Below, in pieces: positions 8,001 through 22,400 of a stretch of DNA of 64,000 nucleotides (position 1 is the stretch's first letter; each line of letters begins with the position of its first letter). The stretch is taken from assembly GCA_007922305.1 (NCBI GenBank), contig ML677341.1:72798690-72862689 (forward strand), given 5' to 3'. The position numbers and the translations under genes were made by a program. The stretch is from Dermatemys mawii (lineage: Eukaryota > Chordata > Testudines > Dermatemydidae). Below the pieces are notes generated by a model that did no database searches, was not told where the DNA came from, and saw only the letters and a program-made list of their open reading frames with translations.

Positions 8001-11000
8001 TCTCACAGTTCTGTTACATATCTGTTAATTTACTTGCATTCCTTTTTCTCTTTGCATATGCTGTTTTTAATCTCAAAGCAGTAATTGGGATAAAAAGATC
8101 AGCATCCAATTCTAACTCAAGTACTTCAAAAGGGAGAGTGGGGGAGTCCCTCAGATTGATAACACTTAGCCCTGAACTTATTAAATTACCTTTTTTTCTT
8201 TTTTTTTTGTATATTTGATAGACACATTTTCTTTTAAATTCTTTTAACAAGAATTAGTGTCAAACTCCTCCAACTGTTAGGTAATAGCTTTGTCCTGGCA
8301 GTAAGTACTTTTTGCTATTTTTAAACTGAAATATATTTGAACATAAAGACCTTTAACTAAAATTGGCAGTGACCATATATGCTCAGTGTTAAGATATTAA
8401 GGCCAATTTTCATTTTGCTTTACTGCTGCTTACTAACAGAACTCTAGTATTTACTTAGTAGGCAGTAACATTTTATTTAAATGCTAAATAGTTCAATATT
8501 AAGATAAGGTAGAAACTTGTCTTCCAATCTCTTACTGATCTGTCATTCCCGTCCCACACAACATGTTTGTTGAAATTACTTCATTTAGAACTTGCAGGAA
8601 GTACAAATTTTAGTTAGTTATTTTCAGTGTAAGTGCTTGTGACCATGTAAACACTCAGCATAAGGTATTCAGCAAATGGAGCCCGACTTCTTTCTAAGGT
8701 GAAGTGACATAGCAAGTTGTAGTCATATAGTTCAGGATATGGCATTTATCTTTTATGCAAATAACCTGACAGATATTTGTTGTAAAGTCAAAGTTGAGTA
8801 GTCTGTTGATGTGGCTTATATGAGGAAAATCAAGTATTAAAAAAAATTAAGTGACGTAGAAGAAACTATTAAAATGAGTTGAATACAGTAATCTTTACAG
8901 GTGTATAGGTTACTTGTAGTTTTAGATCATGAGTATTTATAAGAACTGGAATCTAAGTGGAAGCAGAGTACAGACTAAGATGTGGAATTGTCTGTCAATG
9001 GAAAAGAAAACCTTCTCTAAATATAATGTGGTAGGATTTAACCACCTCAACATGAGACTCTCAGGACTTCTTAAGCTCTTGAATACATTTAGTCCATATG
9101 TACGTAATTGGTGCGGTGGAGAACAGGTCAGCACTTCTAGTCCTGGATGCATACCATCCTATTTAGTTTAACCACTGTCTTTGGAGCCTTCAGTTCAATT
9201 CCTGAGCTGTGGTCCGCAAAGGACCTCTCCGGTCATTGCTCCAGCTCTTTCCCCTGACTCCTGGAAACACACAGAATATCATTTCATAGTAAAGACTTCG
9301 GCTTTCACTCTGGTCCAAGTCTCTTAAATTTTGTCTTTTGTGCCAGCCGTTTCAACACTTCAATCAGTGCTTACCCATGGTCTTTGCCTGTTTGTCTGTT
9401 TGCACTTCAGCACCTCTGAAGTAGCTTTGCACATGTCTCATATTTTATTCACCTGTTGTTTAGCGTCAGTGCCAGTGGTTTTCTTGGAATTTGAAGCCTG
9501 TCTTTAGCACCTTGGTGTGGGCATTTGTGATGCGTCTGCAGTGCTCTGCTGTGTCATTTGAGCGTAATATCTCTTGGTAGTGTATTTGGGTTTTTTTCCT
9601 GAAGGACATAGGGAGCCAGGAAGACCACTCACAAGCTTCAAACCACATCCTTGTAACAGGACTGTTAATGACAAATGAGCATTTTTGTTGCATTGTCTGT
9701 GCATAGAGTCAACGACAATATAAAAGAGTGTCAGATACGTTGACAGATGTCACCTTGGGCTCTAAGAAAATATGAAGAATGTGTCTAATGCATCCTCCAG
9801 GCAACTCCAGAAATTCATGTACATCTGACATGAGTCTGGGCCAGAGTGCTTCAAAGGGTAAGTCTTCAAGGCAGAAACCTCAGTTGGCTGAGACATCTGA
9901 GTTTTGACTTTGTGTCTGTCAGTCCTTTTGGCTCAAATGTAGCACTTCTATGGTCAGTTCAGTGAAGTAACCTAGTCATTGAAGTGTCCTACACCCTCAC
10001 CTTGGAATATAAGTGCCCTAATAAACCTTGTCTCTGTCATACACTAGAAGCCTCAGCTTTTGTAGTTAGTGTTAGTGAGCTCCAGTCAACTCATGAGGTA
10101 TTAAAAGAAAATCACTAGCTCTCTGACGCATTGCTGATAAAGTCTCAGACTCCAGACTTCAGTCAGGAGGCTTCAAACTACGTCTGTGCTCATGTTCATG
10201 AGGTGGAGTTGTGATTCAGTGATCCATTATATGTTTTTGATCTGACATCCAATACATCATGGACAGCAAGCTTGTCAGCCTCAATCACCTCTGATCCAAG
10301 ACACTGATTATCACTAAATCAGTCATTGAACTCCAATATGCAGATGACTGGGCCCTGTGCGGCCACTTGGAAGACTATCTTAAAATCGGAGGCCTACAAC
10401 CAACTCAGCCTCACACGCAACACCAAGAAAATGAAAGTACTTCTCCAACAGGCTCTGCATCACCAGGATCCTGCTCCCATAATTCAGATCAATGTAGAGA
10501 CCCTGGAGCACTCCCTTTACCTTGATAGCTATCTGTCACAGAAAGCTGACATTGGCAAGGAAATTCAGCACTGCTTTCTATGCACCAGTGCAGCTTTCGG
10601 ATGCTTGAGAAAACATGTCTTCAAAGATTGTGACATCAAGAATCAAACCAAGCTTCTCGTGTACCAGGCCGTTTTTATCCCAGCTCTTGTATGGTGCTGA
10701 AACGTGAGCCATGCACAGTAGATGCCTCAAGGATCTTGAATAATACCATCAATGGTACCTCTGCAAGATCTTCCAAATCAAGTTGGATGACTGACACATC
10801 TACATCTGTGTTCTGTCCCACGCCAAAACCTCTAGCATTGAAGCTTTGATCATCCACCATCAACTCCATTGGGCTGGTCATGTTCTTCAAATGCCAGAAA
10901 ATCAACTCCCAGAGCAGATCATGTTCTCACAACTGAGCTGTGTCCAACAGGCGAGGGCCAGGTAAAGAAAGCACTTCAAAGACACCCTCAAAGCCAGCGT

Positions 11001-14000
11001 GAAGAAGTGCAGTATTGATACAAACTCCTGGGAAACCAAAGCCCTCGACTGACCAAAATGAAAAAAGGACCTTGTGGTAATGACCCCAGTATTTTGAGAT
11101 CCAACTATTTTGAGACAGCAGGAAATGAAGAAACAGGAAAGGAGGCAAGAATGTGCTGCAGCCCAACTCAACAATCCTGATCTACCCTTTCCATTGGGAA
11201 ATGTCTGCCCCAATTGTGAAAAGATCTGTGGATCCTGGATGGGTCTCATTAGCCACTTGCAGATCTACCAGTGATAACTGGTGATCATTTTATGGAAGAC
11301 AGTCATCATCAAACTCCAAGGGATCGCCGATGACATGTTTGGCAAACCAGCCAGATCATTGTAGATCCTGAGAGACTATTATGAGTCTCTAGTACCAGCT
11401 TCAAACCATTTCTTTGTCCCTGTGTTGGGAAAAATCAGAGTTCTCGGTGTAGATGGGTATGTTTTGTATTGTGGCTAGTGTTCTCAGTGCACAAAAGTTC
11501 CAGCTTTCATAATATAGTTTCAGGTATCTCTTGAACTGGGGGCTACAAGGAAGTTGGTGCTTTCCAAAGCAGTTTCATGGTCACCTTGAACACATTCATT
11601 CTGAAAGTTGTTCCATGGAGCTACAAGTTGAGATTTTCAGAAAAACTATGCAGATCGCTTCTCCTCTGTTCCTAACCCACTGAGAATATGTTCATGCACC
11701 TTATCAGGAAGAGATGCTGCAAGAAATGTAGTACTTCTTGACCGAGCCAGTGAGCACATGTTCTTAGTTGCTACTGTGAGCAGGGGGGTAAAATAAGTAC
11801 CTAGATACACAGTTGTGGCCACTGCTTTGTAGTGCCCATGTGACAACTTCAGTGGACCCTGAAATTCCCAGAGAAAACAAGAGTCATAGGATCTCTCTCA
11901 CATTGTAGTCAGGTAACTGCCAATTCCATGCAAATCACCCTGGGGAAGCCCTTCTTCATATATTGTAAATTTTCCTTGAGAGGGACTAAAGTCCTTGCAA
12001 ACTCCCACGACTTTGGAAAGGTTTTGTTTAGTACTGATTCAATAATTTTTATGAAGACCATGTTGAAGTGGCTGGATCTGTTTTATGTTGCTGTGATGTG
12101 GCTGGTGTGAACTAGATAGTCATGTCAAACCTCGCTGAATCCAAGGCAAGTTTGTTTCCCCTGCGTCTCAGATATTTGGCTCACAGACATCATCACCTTC
12201 TTTCTCCACATGTTTGCAAAACGTTACTGGTTAGATTCTTCTATCAAGGGAATTACGTTTTGGTTTCTTTGCACTACATAATTTGTTTACAGAGTAGGGA
12301 ATAACAAACTGTTTGGTCCTGAAAAGTTTTTTGTTTCATTTTAGGACATCCAGTATCTGAGCTGGCTGATCTTGAGGGTTTTTATACTTATTTTTTTTAT
12401 GCTATCTGTTTTTTGTTTGGCGGTAAAAGGTATTTAGCCCCTCCCTTATGTGTTTAATTTTAATTTTGTTTTTATAAACCTGCCTGGTCACATTGTTGGT
12501 TTTGGACTTAGTGTTGTGTGTTGCAGCCTTGCTCTCTTTTGGGATGTCCCATGTACTCAACAGGAATGAGAATCTTGTTGGATGGTATCTTTAGAGAAGA
12601 GAGAATTCCTCACATGCAATTCTTTTCTGAAGCTGTAATTCCAACAGGGTTCTTCTCACCTGCTCACTGCTCCCTCAGAGTTTGGAGGGTTTTTTATTGA
12701 AGTGATCTTTGCTTTTTGCAACTTAATTTTATTTCACTTCTTGATGTAGATTTTTAATATTAGGTGGCTTGTTTCTTTTGGAAGTTTTACCTCCTTTTTA
12801 ATCCAGAACTGATGGGAAGGTTCTCAGGGCAGTGATCATGCTCAGTGACTGGCATACATCTGCCACTGAGGGAGTGAACTGTTGACTTGTGCTCAGCCCT
12901 GCTGCTGTTGCACTTTAAATAAACAAACCTAAAAAATGTTCAAGTAATTATCTCGACAGTCTGGAGCTGCAGAGTTGAGACCTAAGATTGAAGATCCTGC
13001 TGGAACATCTCCTCTATAAAAATAAATTGGTAGCTTCTTGCCTATTGGGACAGGCATAGGGATAATGTTCCTTTTTGATACATTTCATGTTCAGAAGTAA
13101 ATTTTAAGTAAACTGTTTGTGACTATGGCTTATAGCTATCAATTTTATATTGACAGGGAGCAGTGTAAAGTATGAGGGATAGTGCACTTAGAATATATTA
13201 TTCCTATTAATTTATTATGTTAAAGATAGTGTGATAGGTATTAAACAGATGTAAACTTTTGGTGTGTAAAGTTATGAGGAAAAAGCCTAGTCTGTCTTGG
13301 TAAATATAGCTTAATACAGAAAAAAACTAAGAGCTTGATCCTTCCCTCCAAATGCAAAGACACATTGCATTGCACTTGTGCCTTGGTATTTAGAGTTTAA
13401 GGTTTAGCACTAAATGGTAATTCCTGCTAGAATATATGATTCTAAAATGGAAGGAATAAATTGCTGTTCATAGTATGTTACAGTACTGTGAACAAGAGAT
13501 GATGAATTGAAATGAAATTAGTCTGTAGTTAGTTATTACAAAAGATGGTTGAATATACAAACTCATTTCCAAAAATCAGCAGTCAAAATGTACTATAAAT
13601 TCTTTCAAGCATGAACTGAAGGAAAATAGTGAATGTTCATAGCAAAGTTTTGATTTTTGGAGGGTGTTTAAGATGACTTGTACTTACCAGGCTCAATCTT
13701 GAGAGCCTACGGATACTAAGTATGCTGTTAGCCCTTAAATTTTCTTTAAAGCTCAGCAGTATAATTTGGTTTTAGCTGTTGACTTTTGTTACTTTTTAGT
13801 CAAAAATTGTTTATTTAATGTAGCAAAACAGTTTCCCAAAATGACTGACTGCATTATTACTGCCATTGTTTGGGGTCTGGTTTCCTCCTGATGTGTATTA
13901 ATACTAATAGGAGTTATGTTGTGTGCATGCATCTCAGGAAATGAGATGGATAAGCATAGAAACATCCCTGATACTGGCTTTTTTCCTGAATAGCTTCATT

Positions 14001-16429
14001 CCCATTTAAATTTCTTCTCCTGCTCACCCCAGTGTAATATATCACAGAAATATGGTTTGGGTCAGATATCTTGAATTAAACTGAAGCTGCTGTTTCTTTA
14101 GGTGAATTAAATCAATCCTTTTGAGTTTCCATATAAATCCACTGTCAATCAACATAAAAATAAAATCCAATTGGGAGCACTAAAATGCGTCATAATAGAA
14201 TAGATATTGATTCCTGTAATACATTAATAAATTGCCATTTTACATATTTATTAAGTTTAAGTCCTGAAGATCAACCATGTAATACTCTGCAGGAGTAAGA
14301 TTAAGAATAGGGTTGGTCATTTGACTAGTCCAAAAATAATTGACAGAATCTGACCTGTCAATTGACCAATATCAAAAATAGTCAAATATCTTAAAAGACT
14401 AATTTATTAGACTAGTAACAAAAAAGAATAAGGCTTTATGGTCTCCAGTAGGCTTAGCCTCAATACATATGTCTAAATACAAAAAACAAGTTACTTAACT
14501 GAGTTATTTTATCTCAGAAGAATGTGAATCAAGGTCCAAAAAAGAAGCAGCATGTTGCAATCAAAAAGTTAGGCTTCTGCTTACAAAGGGGTAGTAAATT
14601 AATAATTGTAGTAAATAAATTAATTGTATTTAATCAGTTAGGATAATTTAAAACACTTCAAAATTATTACTACTTGCATTTAGATTTTTTCCCCTTGTGA
14701 AAACACAAAATTATAGTCATAAATGTTTCATAGGTTTGTTTAGTGACTGTTTTCATATGGTAAAATATTAAAGTGAATGATGTGGCTGCTTAATTAAATC
14801 CAATCAGACCAAGAGGAATGTTCATTTTGATTAGTAGAATTCTTGTGAACTGTGTCTTATTCACACCCAAATCACTTGGCTATTGAAAGCTCTGGGAAGG
14901 AACATCTGCTATTGCATTACAAAAATAATTCTCAAAAGGTTTTGCCCTTTGCAGAAAACTGAGCCCCAGGCATTTGGTGGTGTTTTTTTGTCCTTCTCCC
15001 CTCTCACACACCTTAGCCAGCAAAGCCACATACAAAATGAGTCCTCACCTTCTCATAGCGGAATGTCATCATGGGTGAGGAGCAAACTACTGTGGCTGCA
15101 GGCATGGTTACACTTACAGGTTTATAGCGGTATTGGTTATAGCTGTCTTCATATACAGCTATAGGGATAGCGCTATAGCGTGGCCACACTGATAACTGCC
15201 AACGGTGTAGCATGGCCACATTTCCGGCACTTGCAGCAGCACAGGAGTGGTGCATTATGGGCAGCTATCCCAGCATTCAGCTGGGTGCAACGTGCTTTTC
15301 AAACGAGGAGGGTGAGGGGGAACATGTTGTGTGTATGCGGAGGGAGAGAGTTCGCCCTTCTGAGAGCCTGTCAGTAAGCGTTCTTTGACAGAGAAGACTA
15401 GGCAGGCTTTTTATTTCAGACAGGCTCCCTCCCTAAACATTTGCACTGCTTATCTTTCGAATTAAGAGACTCTGAAAACATACTTCCGCATTCCTCCTGC
15501 CGGAGTACAAAACAAAGGGAAGAGACGTCAATTGCCTTAAATGGCTCGGGGCGTTCCCAGAGATCACTTGTTGCGCTATCTGTGTTAATACTAATTCACA
15601 CTTGAGATAAGACGGAACACGGAATACACAATAGCTGTTAATCCTTTGGGAAGGGAGGGTTACGAGCAGCACTATAACTGTGGGTTTATAGTGCTCTACA
15701 TGCTTCGCCAGTCTGGACGGGTAGTAAGTTATAGTGCTCCTGGAGGCTTTATAGTGCTATAAAGTGCCAGTGTAACCAAGGCCTACGTTGTCTTCTATGC
15801 CCTGCAAGACATCTGTGCAGATTTGGGACAGCACCAATTCACAAAATGTTTGAGACAGTATTTTTATTCAAGGGGATCTGGCTCTCAGATGAACAAACTC
15901 AAACTTAACCACCTTTAGGGCATGTTGCAAGAGCCTACTCCTTTAAAAAAGCTTTTCTATGATAACAGCAGAGTCGATTAAAAAAATCCAAATATATATT
16001 AAACCAGTCTTTTATAAGCAGGGAAAAGAGAAAAACAGAATGCTATATGTAGATCTACCTTACCCAGGAAACATTTTACTACTAGAGTGAAGACATAATC
16101 CATAAATAGTGACTAGAATGTAGATGTGGAACAGGTTCCTCAAGCTGTTGTCACTCGTGCATTCATTTTTGTAGCTAGCTCTGTTTTCTCTGTCCCATCC
16201 CTTCTTCCTAAATCTCACATGCTATGTAAATGGAAAGGCAAGAGAGTCTAAGTACATGGCTGCTGTACAATCAGTGGTTGATTATGGGAAAGGTACTAAG
16301 AATCCTCTCTCTGGAGCTTGGTGATATCTCTGAAAACATTCCTATCTCCATAGGCCTGAGGAACATAAGTCCTTTAGCTACTCTCTAGTCTCAATATCCC
16401 TCTTAGTAGTTCTAGTAGGCCATCAGCTG

Positions 16430-16460
<31 letters not shown>

Positions 16461-19400
16461 CACTCCAGTTGGTTTTGTTCCTTTGTTTTTATGTACAAGA
16501 ATCTTTACAGTCAACATGTATTTCTAGATGCTGTGTTGAAATTGCTGGCAGAGTCTATTCTATACAAACTGAACAATCTGGCCCCTTGTTTTATTTATAA
16601 AGGTTCAATGTATCTTTGCCTGCCTACTTCAATCTGCAAGGGAGTGTCAGAAAGGCCCCGCATTCGCCGAGCCGTGAGTTATCACTAACTTTTCAGATGT
16701 GTTAATGAATGTGGAACAAACGCAGTTGTGTTTTTTTAAAAAAAAATGGACCCCCCTAAAAAAAACCTTTTACTGCAGTAGCAGGCGTGATTGAATAAGG
16801 GATTATTCTAAATTTTTAGTTTTTACAATTTAACCTATTAAAACTGAAGACTTAGCCTCTAGAAAACCTATTGTTGAACTGCTCCGAAGCTGTTCTAGCC
16901 TGTGAATTACTGGTCTTAAGATTGTCTTATATCCTACAGGCAAATTAAGTGTGTCTTGTTCTGGAAATTTTCAGTTGTTTAACAACTTGAATGAAGTTCA
17001 GCCCATCTGAAAATGTTACGTTTTAGTTTCCTATGCATAGCAGTGATATTTAAAAATGAGATTACATAATAGAAAGAGAGACATGACCATTTTATTGTAT
17101 AGTTAACAAATGGATTGGGCTTGTTGAACCATTTCATAGATTTAAAATTCTGAGATGTTTCAGGTTTATTAGAATGGAGAAGTGACTACATTCATAACTG
17201 CAAAATTTATCCACCCTCTTTAAAGTACTTTGGCAATGGGATGGGAAAAAGTTGCAAACTGAATTCATTGTACTTTTTCTCCAACAGCTCTCCTTGCTTC
17301 AGTAATTCACCAGTAGGTTTTCGTTTTAATGGTGATGTTAGGAGGTTATTGTATTTTAATGAGTAAATAGACACCCTGTGAGATGTTTTATAACTCCTGT
17401 ATCTCTACAGGAAAAAAAAAAATCTGAGTGACCTCCACTTCCAGAAATGGAGTAGTGACTGTTCCATTTTTTGACTTTTTAAGGAAAACAAATCCTGCAA
17501 TAAAAAAACCCCTCAGTAATTGGTTATTTGGAACTGAACTATCCAGCCTTGTTCACAGATGGGATTTTTTAAACTTGCAATTGGACCTCATTGTGTGGTA
17601 AGCAGGTTGATGCTCCTGCTATGATGCAGGAGCTACACCATTATGAAAACAGAATTAAAATGCTTCCAGCTCAGCAACATGCAGCAGATAGGGTCTATGA
17701 CATGGGGGTAGCAAGCTTTTGTAGAAGTAATGTTACATATAGGCAATGTCTGTTTGTATGACTGGTTCTTTCAGGTTTCTAATAACTTAATCCATTCTTT
17801 TGCCCTCTATTTACTCTGCCCTACCAGAAGTAAGGGGATGCTTTGCATCCAAGAAGAAAGTAATGGAAGAAATGACAGATGGTGTTCAGTGGAGGCTCTA
17901 AGTGTGTATTATTACATGTTTGTAAGATTGTTATATGCTAACTGCCAAATACAAATCTATTATGGTAGTTTACACAAAATCTGGAACAGACACCTATATA
18001 GCATCTTACCTTGATGCTATCCCATCAAAGTGTTTTTACCTAATACACTGCTTTTTCAATTAAAAAAAATACTAAAAACACTTGGAAAAATGGAAGCTAA
18101 TAATTACATTAAAAAAGCAGCATATAGTATGTAAAAATGTAATACATAGTTAATGTTTGGGTATGGATTAAAGGGTACTTAATCCTTTAAATTTTAGCTT
18201 CCATTAGGGTTTCTTTGTTCATTTTGGGGTAAAGAATTTGTTAACACTTTGAACATAAAACTTGCAAAAGCAGGCTAGCTTCTCCAATTGTCTAACCTGG
18301 AGTGTCTTCATTTCTATATTTCAGGCGACACTACTCGTCAGCGAATCAAATTCAGTGATGACCGAGTGTGCAAGAGCCATCTCCTTAACTGCTGCCCTCA
18401 TGATGTCCTCTCTGGAACCGTATGTAACTTAATCTTGAATTTTGAATACAGAAACAATAACAAAAATCAGCTCTTCTGTTTCAATCTTAATTATGCCTGC
18501 AACATACCTCTTTTTGACATAAGTTAACTTGACCGGTTTTTGAAAATGTCTGCCTTGGTTTTCCCTCTAGTGTTGTGTGATAGTTTGGCCAACTTTGTAC
18601 GTAGCCTATGTGTATGTGTGAATAATCCTTACTCACACTTATCATCAATGAGTTCTATGCTATGACATTTCTGATATATGATGCAGATATGTTCATTTGA
18701 GTCACCTCTTGTTTCATCGGAAAGGTTATAGAAAAGGAATGAATGGTTGAATATTAAATATCTTGTAATAGAAGCTACAATGTCAATTGTACATGAAGTC
18801 TCATGTAGACAAAGTAGTGCTTTCCATTGTAGGATCCACTAAAATGGCCTCTCCTATCAGATATTCTGCTATTTCCACTGATCTTGGAGGAGGTTAAGAA
18901 AAAGAAAACCTTGAAAATAAATAAATAAATCCTAGATACCATCACCACCTGTTCTGGCACTGCTCTGCTAATGTTATCCTGTTTTGTTTCATTTTTTGCT
19001 TCCATATGCTGAGCCGGAGGTTCCTCTGCTTACTCTTTTCTAGCTGGATTTTTTTGTCGTCTTCTGTCTCTTTCGTAACTGTTAAGCATTGAAAGGTAGC
19101 CGGAGGGCTCCTTTACCTTGGTGGATTTCTGCAGCATTTCCCCAGTGCTAGAAGTATTAGAAGTATTGTGATCCATTGTGATAATCAAACGTTGGCAGCC
19201 CCCTCCTTCTGTTCAGTAGCAGTGCTGGAAAAGGGTTTTGTGAGGCCATTTGAGGCAGAACCTGATTTTTTTTCATATTTCTTCACCAATTTTCTATACC
19301 TTCTCTTTTCATCATTAAGCACGTCCTTCAGAGAGAGTTTCCTAAATGGGTCTCGGAAACAACGTAAGGACTTGTTGGAAGACAGAAGAACTGAAATTAC

Positions 19401-22400
19401 TAGATTTGATCAATGATTCACCGTCAGTGTATTTCCCAGGTAGACATGGTGGCTGGTTCAGTTTGCCTTAATTCCTAAGGAATGGCCATAGAACCTTTCA
19501 GAGTCTTCTCCACAGTAGACTCAGGTGCACATAGGGCTCACAGAACACACATACACAGATTTCCCCATTAGTAATCCTTGCGTTCTCTGTACTCGTGATC
19601 TAAAAACATAAAGTAGTTTATCCAAGTCACTGACTTAGTTCAAGCTTCATTCTTTTTTTAGTCATGTTCAGAAACCAGACTTTCTGTAACAATCCAGGAA
19701 TACGATGGCTAATACGCTTCTCCTTAGTCTCAGATCTTTCTGAGTGCTAGCAGGTTAGAAAACAATGGTGGTCTATGTATAAACATTTGTATTGCTCCAC
19801 CTTTACCCGCTCCTAATTTCATATTATCGGAAATATGGAGAAAGGGTGTATGGGGGAGTTAATCTGTTGGCTGATTTATTTTCTGCAAGGCTGTCCATGA
19901 TGTGATATTCTCTGCAGTTCCCTTTTGTTGACAGTAGCTGGGAAAAATATGTGGGCCATAACGATACAACATTCAGTTACATTGTTAAACACTAAATTGC
20001 TCAGAAAATATTCCCTGCTCCCAAAAAGTAAAAAAGTCTGAAAGGTGGTTCTGACAAGCATCTTCCTGGTCCAGTTTCCATGAGTTTACAGATGAGCTTC
20101 AGAGTCCTATACTGATCATAAAAACTCCTGTTTTGGGTGTGGACCAAACTTCCTAGTTCGAGAAGAATGAAAAAGCTTAGTCTATTTTCAAATATGTTCA
20201 TTCTCATTAAGTGCATCGAAGATTTTTGCCTTGTTCTGGACCTCCCTATTCTAAATATTGTATTGTTAGATGAACTCGACATGAAATAATCTCTTCTGAC
20301 CAAAGCACCTCAGGAGAATGAGTCACCTCAAGACATATCTCCATATTCCTAAATATTTTTATCAGCAATGCTTTTTCCACCTCATTTGAAGGGGATCCTC
20401 AAGATATTGAGAGTTTCCCACAGTGTAGCTCTGAACCCAGAGAAAAACTGAGAAGCTTATTCTGTTCATTTGGAGCAATTGGAAAGGAATCCCCAGAGGC
20501 AAGCCTTTATGTGACCTATCCTGTGTCCTGCTGTTTACTGAGAAGCCTTCTTTTAAGAGCCGGAGTTCAAATGAACTTTGTCGTGGTTCTGGGGAACTGG
20601 CCATTTCAGGAAGCCTACAGCATCATTAAAAGGCGAACACAAACATTTCTAGTTGGAGCAATTTATTACCCTTGAGAAATGTCTCCATGAAATTCTGTAG
20701 AAAGTTATTACTGTCCATGGGAAAAGCATGATATACCTGACTTCTGGGGAAGAATCAATAAAGGATTACCGAACGTTGAGTCCAGTAGAATCTTCTGGAG
20801 GAACAAATTCTCTTGGTTACAGCAGCATATGTTGTAAGGTCAAACTTGTGCATTGACTTGTTTTTGCAGTAGAGGGTTGGGAGTTCAACCAAAAGGTTTT
20901 TAAGCTATAAGTGGCTAAATGGAGTCTCCTTTAAATTGAGCTATCTGTGGCTAATCCCATCACTAAAGTACAGATTTTCATGGTACATAGACACAATTCC
21001 TCTCTCTCACACACACACAGTCAACAGTCATATAAACACAAGGCTTATTCGCAAAGTTATCTGGCTTAATAGCCAAGTGGCCAGAAGGGTCAATCAGGAC
21101 AGGTTTTAGTCATCCTGATTTTCTTTTTTCTATCTTGACTAGGGTCTCCCTGAATATTACATATGTTGGCAGAAACCCTGTATGTAGATTTTCCTGAAGA
21201 TCAAAGACCATTCATAAAGTTTCTCTTAATAGTCCAGATCTCTACATGTATAACCTGGGATCCATACTGATAGTGTTTTTGAGCCATGGATGCTCTAAGG
21301 AACTGCTTGATTTCCCTTAACACTTTGAAAGAACTTTACTCAATTTCTAAGGACTGTTTGGAGAGGTTCTTTTCCTAGTGCTTTTTCCGGGGTGTTAAAC
21401 TGTTATGGCTGACTAGTCAGATGACATTCCAGATGACGTGTAAACCTTCTGTAAGTTCTAAGCTGGAATTTCAAGGGAGTTCAAGTCTGTTTGTTAGAAA
21501 CAATATACACAGCTTCTTCTCTTTTTACTTTTGTATCCTCTTATGCCTTGCTTCTCCAAAGCAATTCCTTAGGACAGAATTTTGTTGGGCATTCAAAGTA
21601 GAGTAATGGAAGCTAAACAGTATATTCTGGGCTCTGTCAAAGATATCCTTTGAACAGAGGTCAGAAGCGTTAACCATATTTTGACCCTAAAGTCCCTTAT
21701 ACTGGTCACTGTTTCAGCCAGGGAGCGGGTATCTCTCTGGTAAGCAACCCTACCTGCAAACAAGGTGATTTTCAGACTTATTTCTGTTTTGCCCCTGTAA
21801 AGGCTATTTCTGCATAATTGAATGAGCACTCCAAGTTTACTATTTGCAAGCATTCAAAAATAAGTTTGACACCAAAGCATGAGTTGCTTAAAAATCATGA
21901 GATTTTAAATTATTTTGTTTTTGAGCCTTTAGAATTCATATCTTCAAGCTTTTCTCCCCAGCGATGAAGGCAAGAAACTTTTTTTTTTTTCTTTTTGCAG
22001 AAGAGGAGATTCTTGCATAATTAAATGATTCTAAGAGCAGGGGCTTTAAAAATTTTTTAAAAAAACCCTACCAGCTATTGCTAGTCTCATGACAAAATCT
22101 TGAGCAATGGCAACATTTTAGATCACTATCCTCTTTCATTGCTAATCCTTCAAAGGGGTTGGAATATCAACTTCGTATTGTGTGTGTGGTTAAAGGGGTA
22201 TAAATCTGTATTTGATATAAAGCCATATGTTCTAAAAAAAAAAAATGATTTCAAGGACGATCAGGCATTCCTGAAAGGAAATAGTGCTCACTCCACCAGT
22301 GACTTGCTGGCTTTGCAAGCAGGAAGCAACAGTGCTTCATATGACTATACCAATAGCCTTGAAAAACCTTCTGGTCATTTTTTTGACAAACTACTAATGT

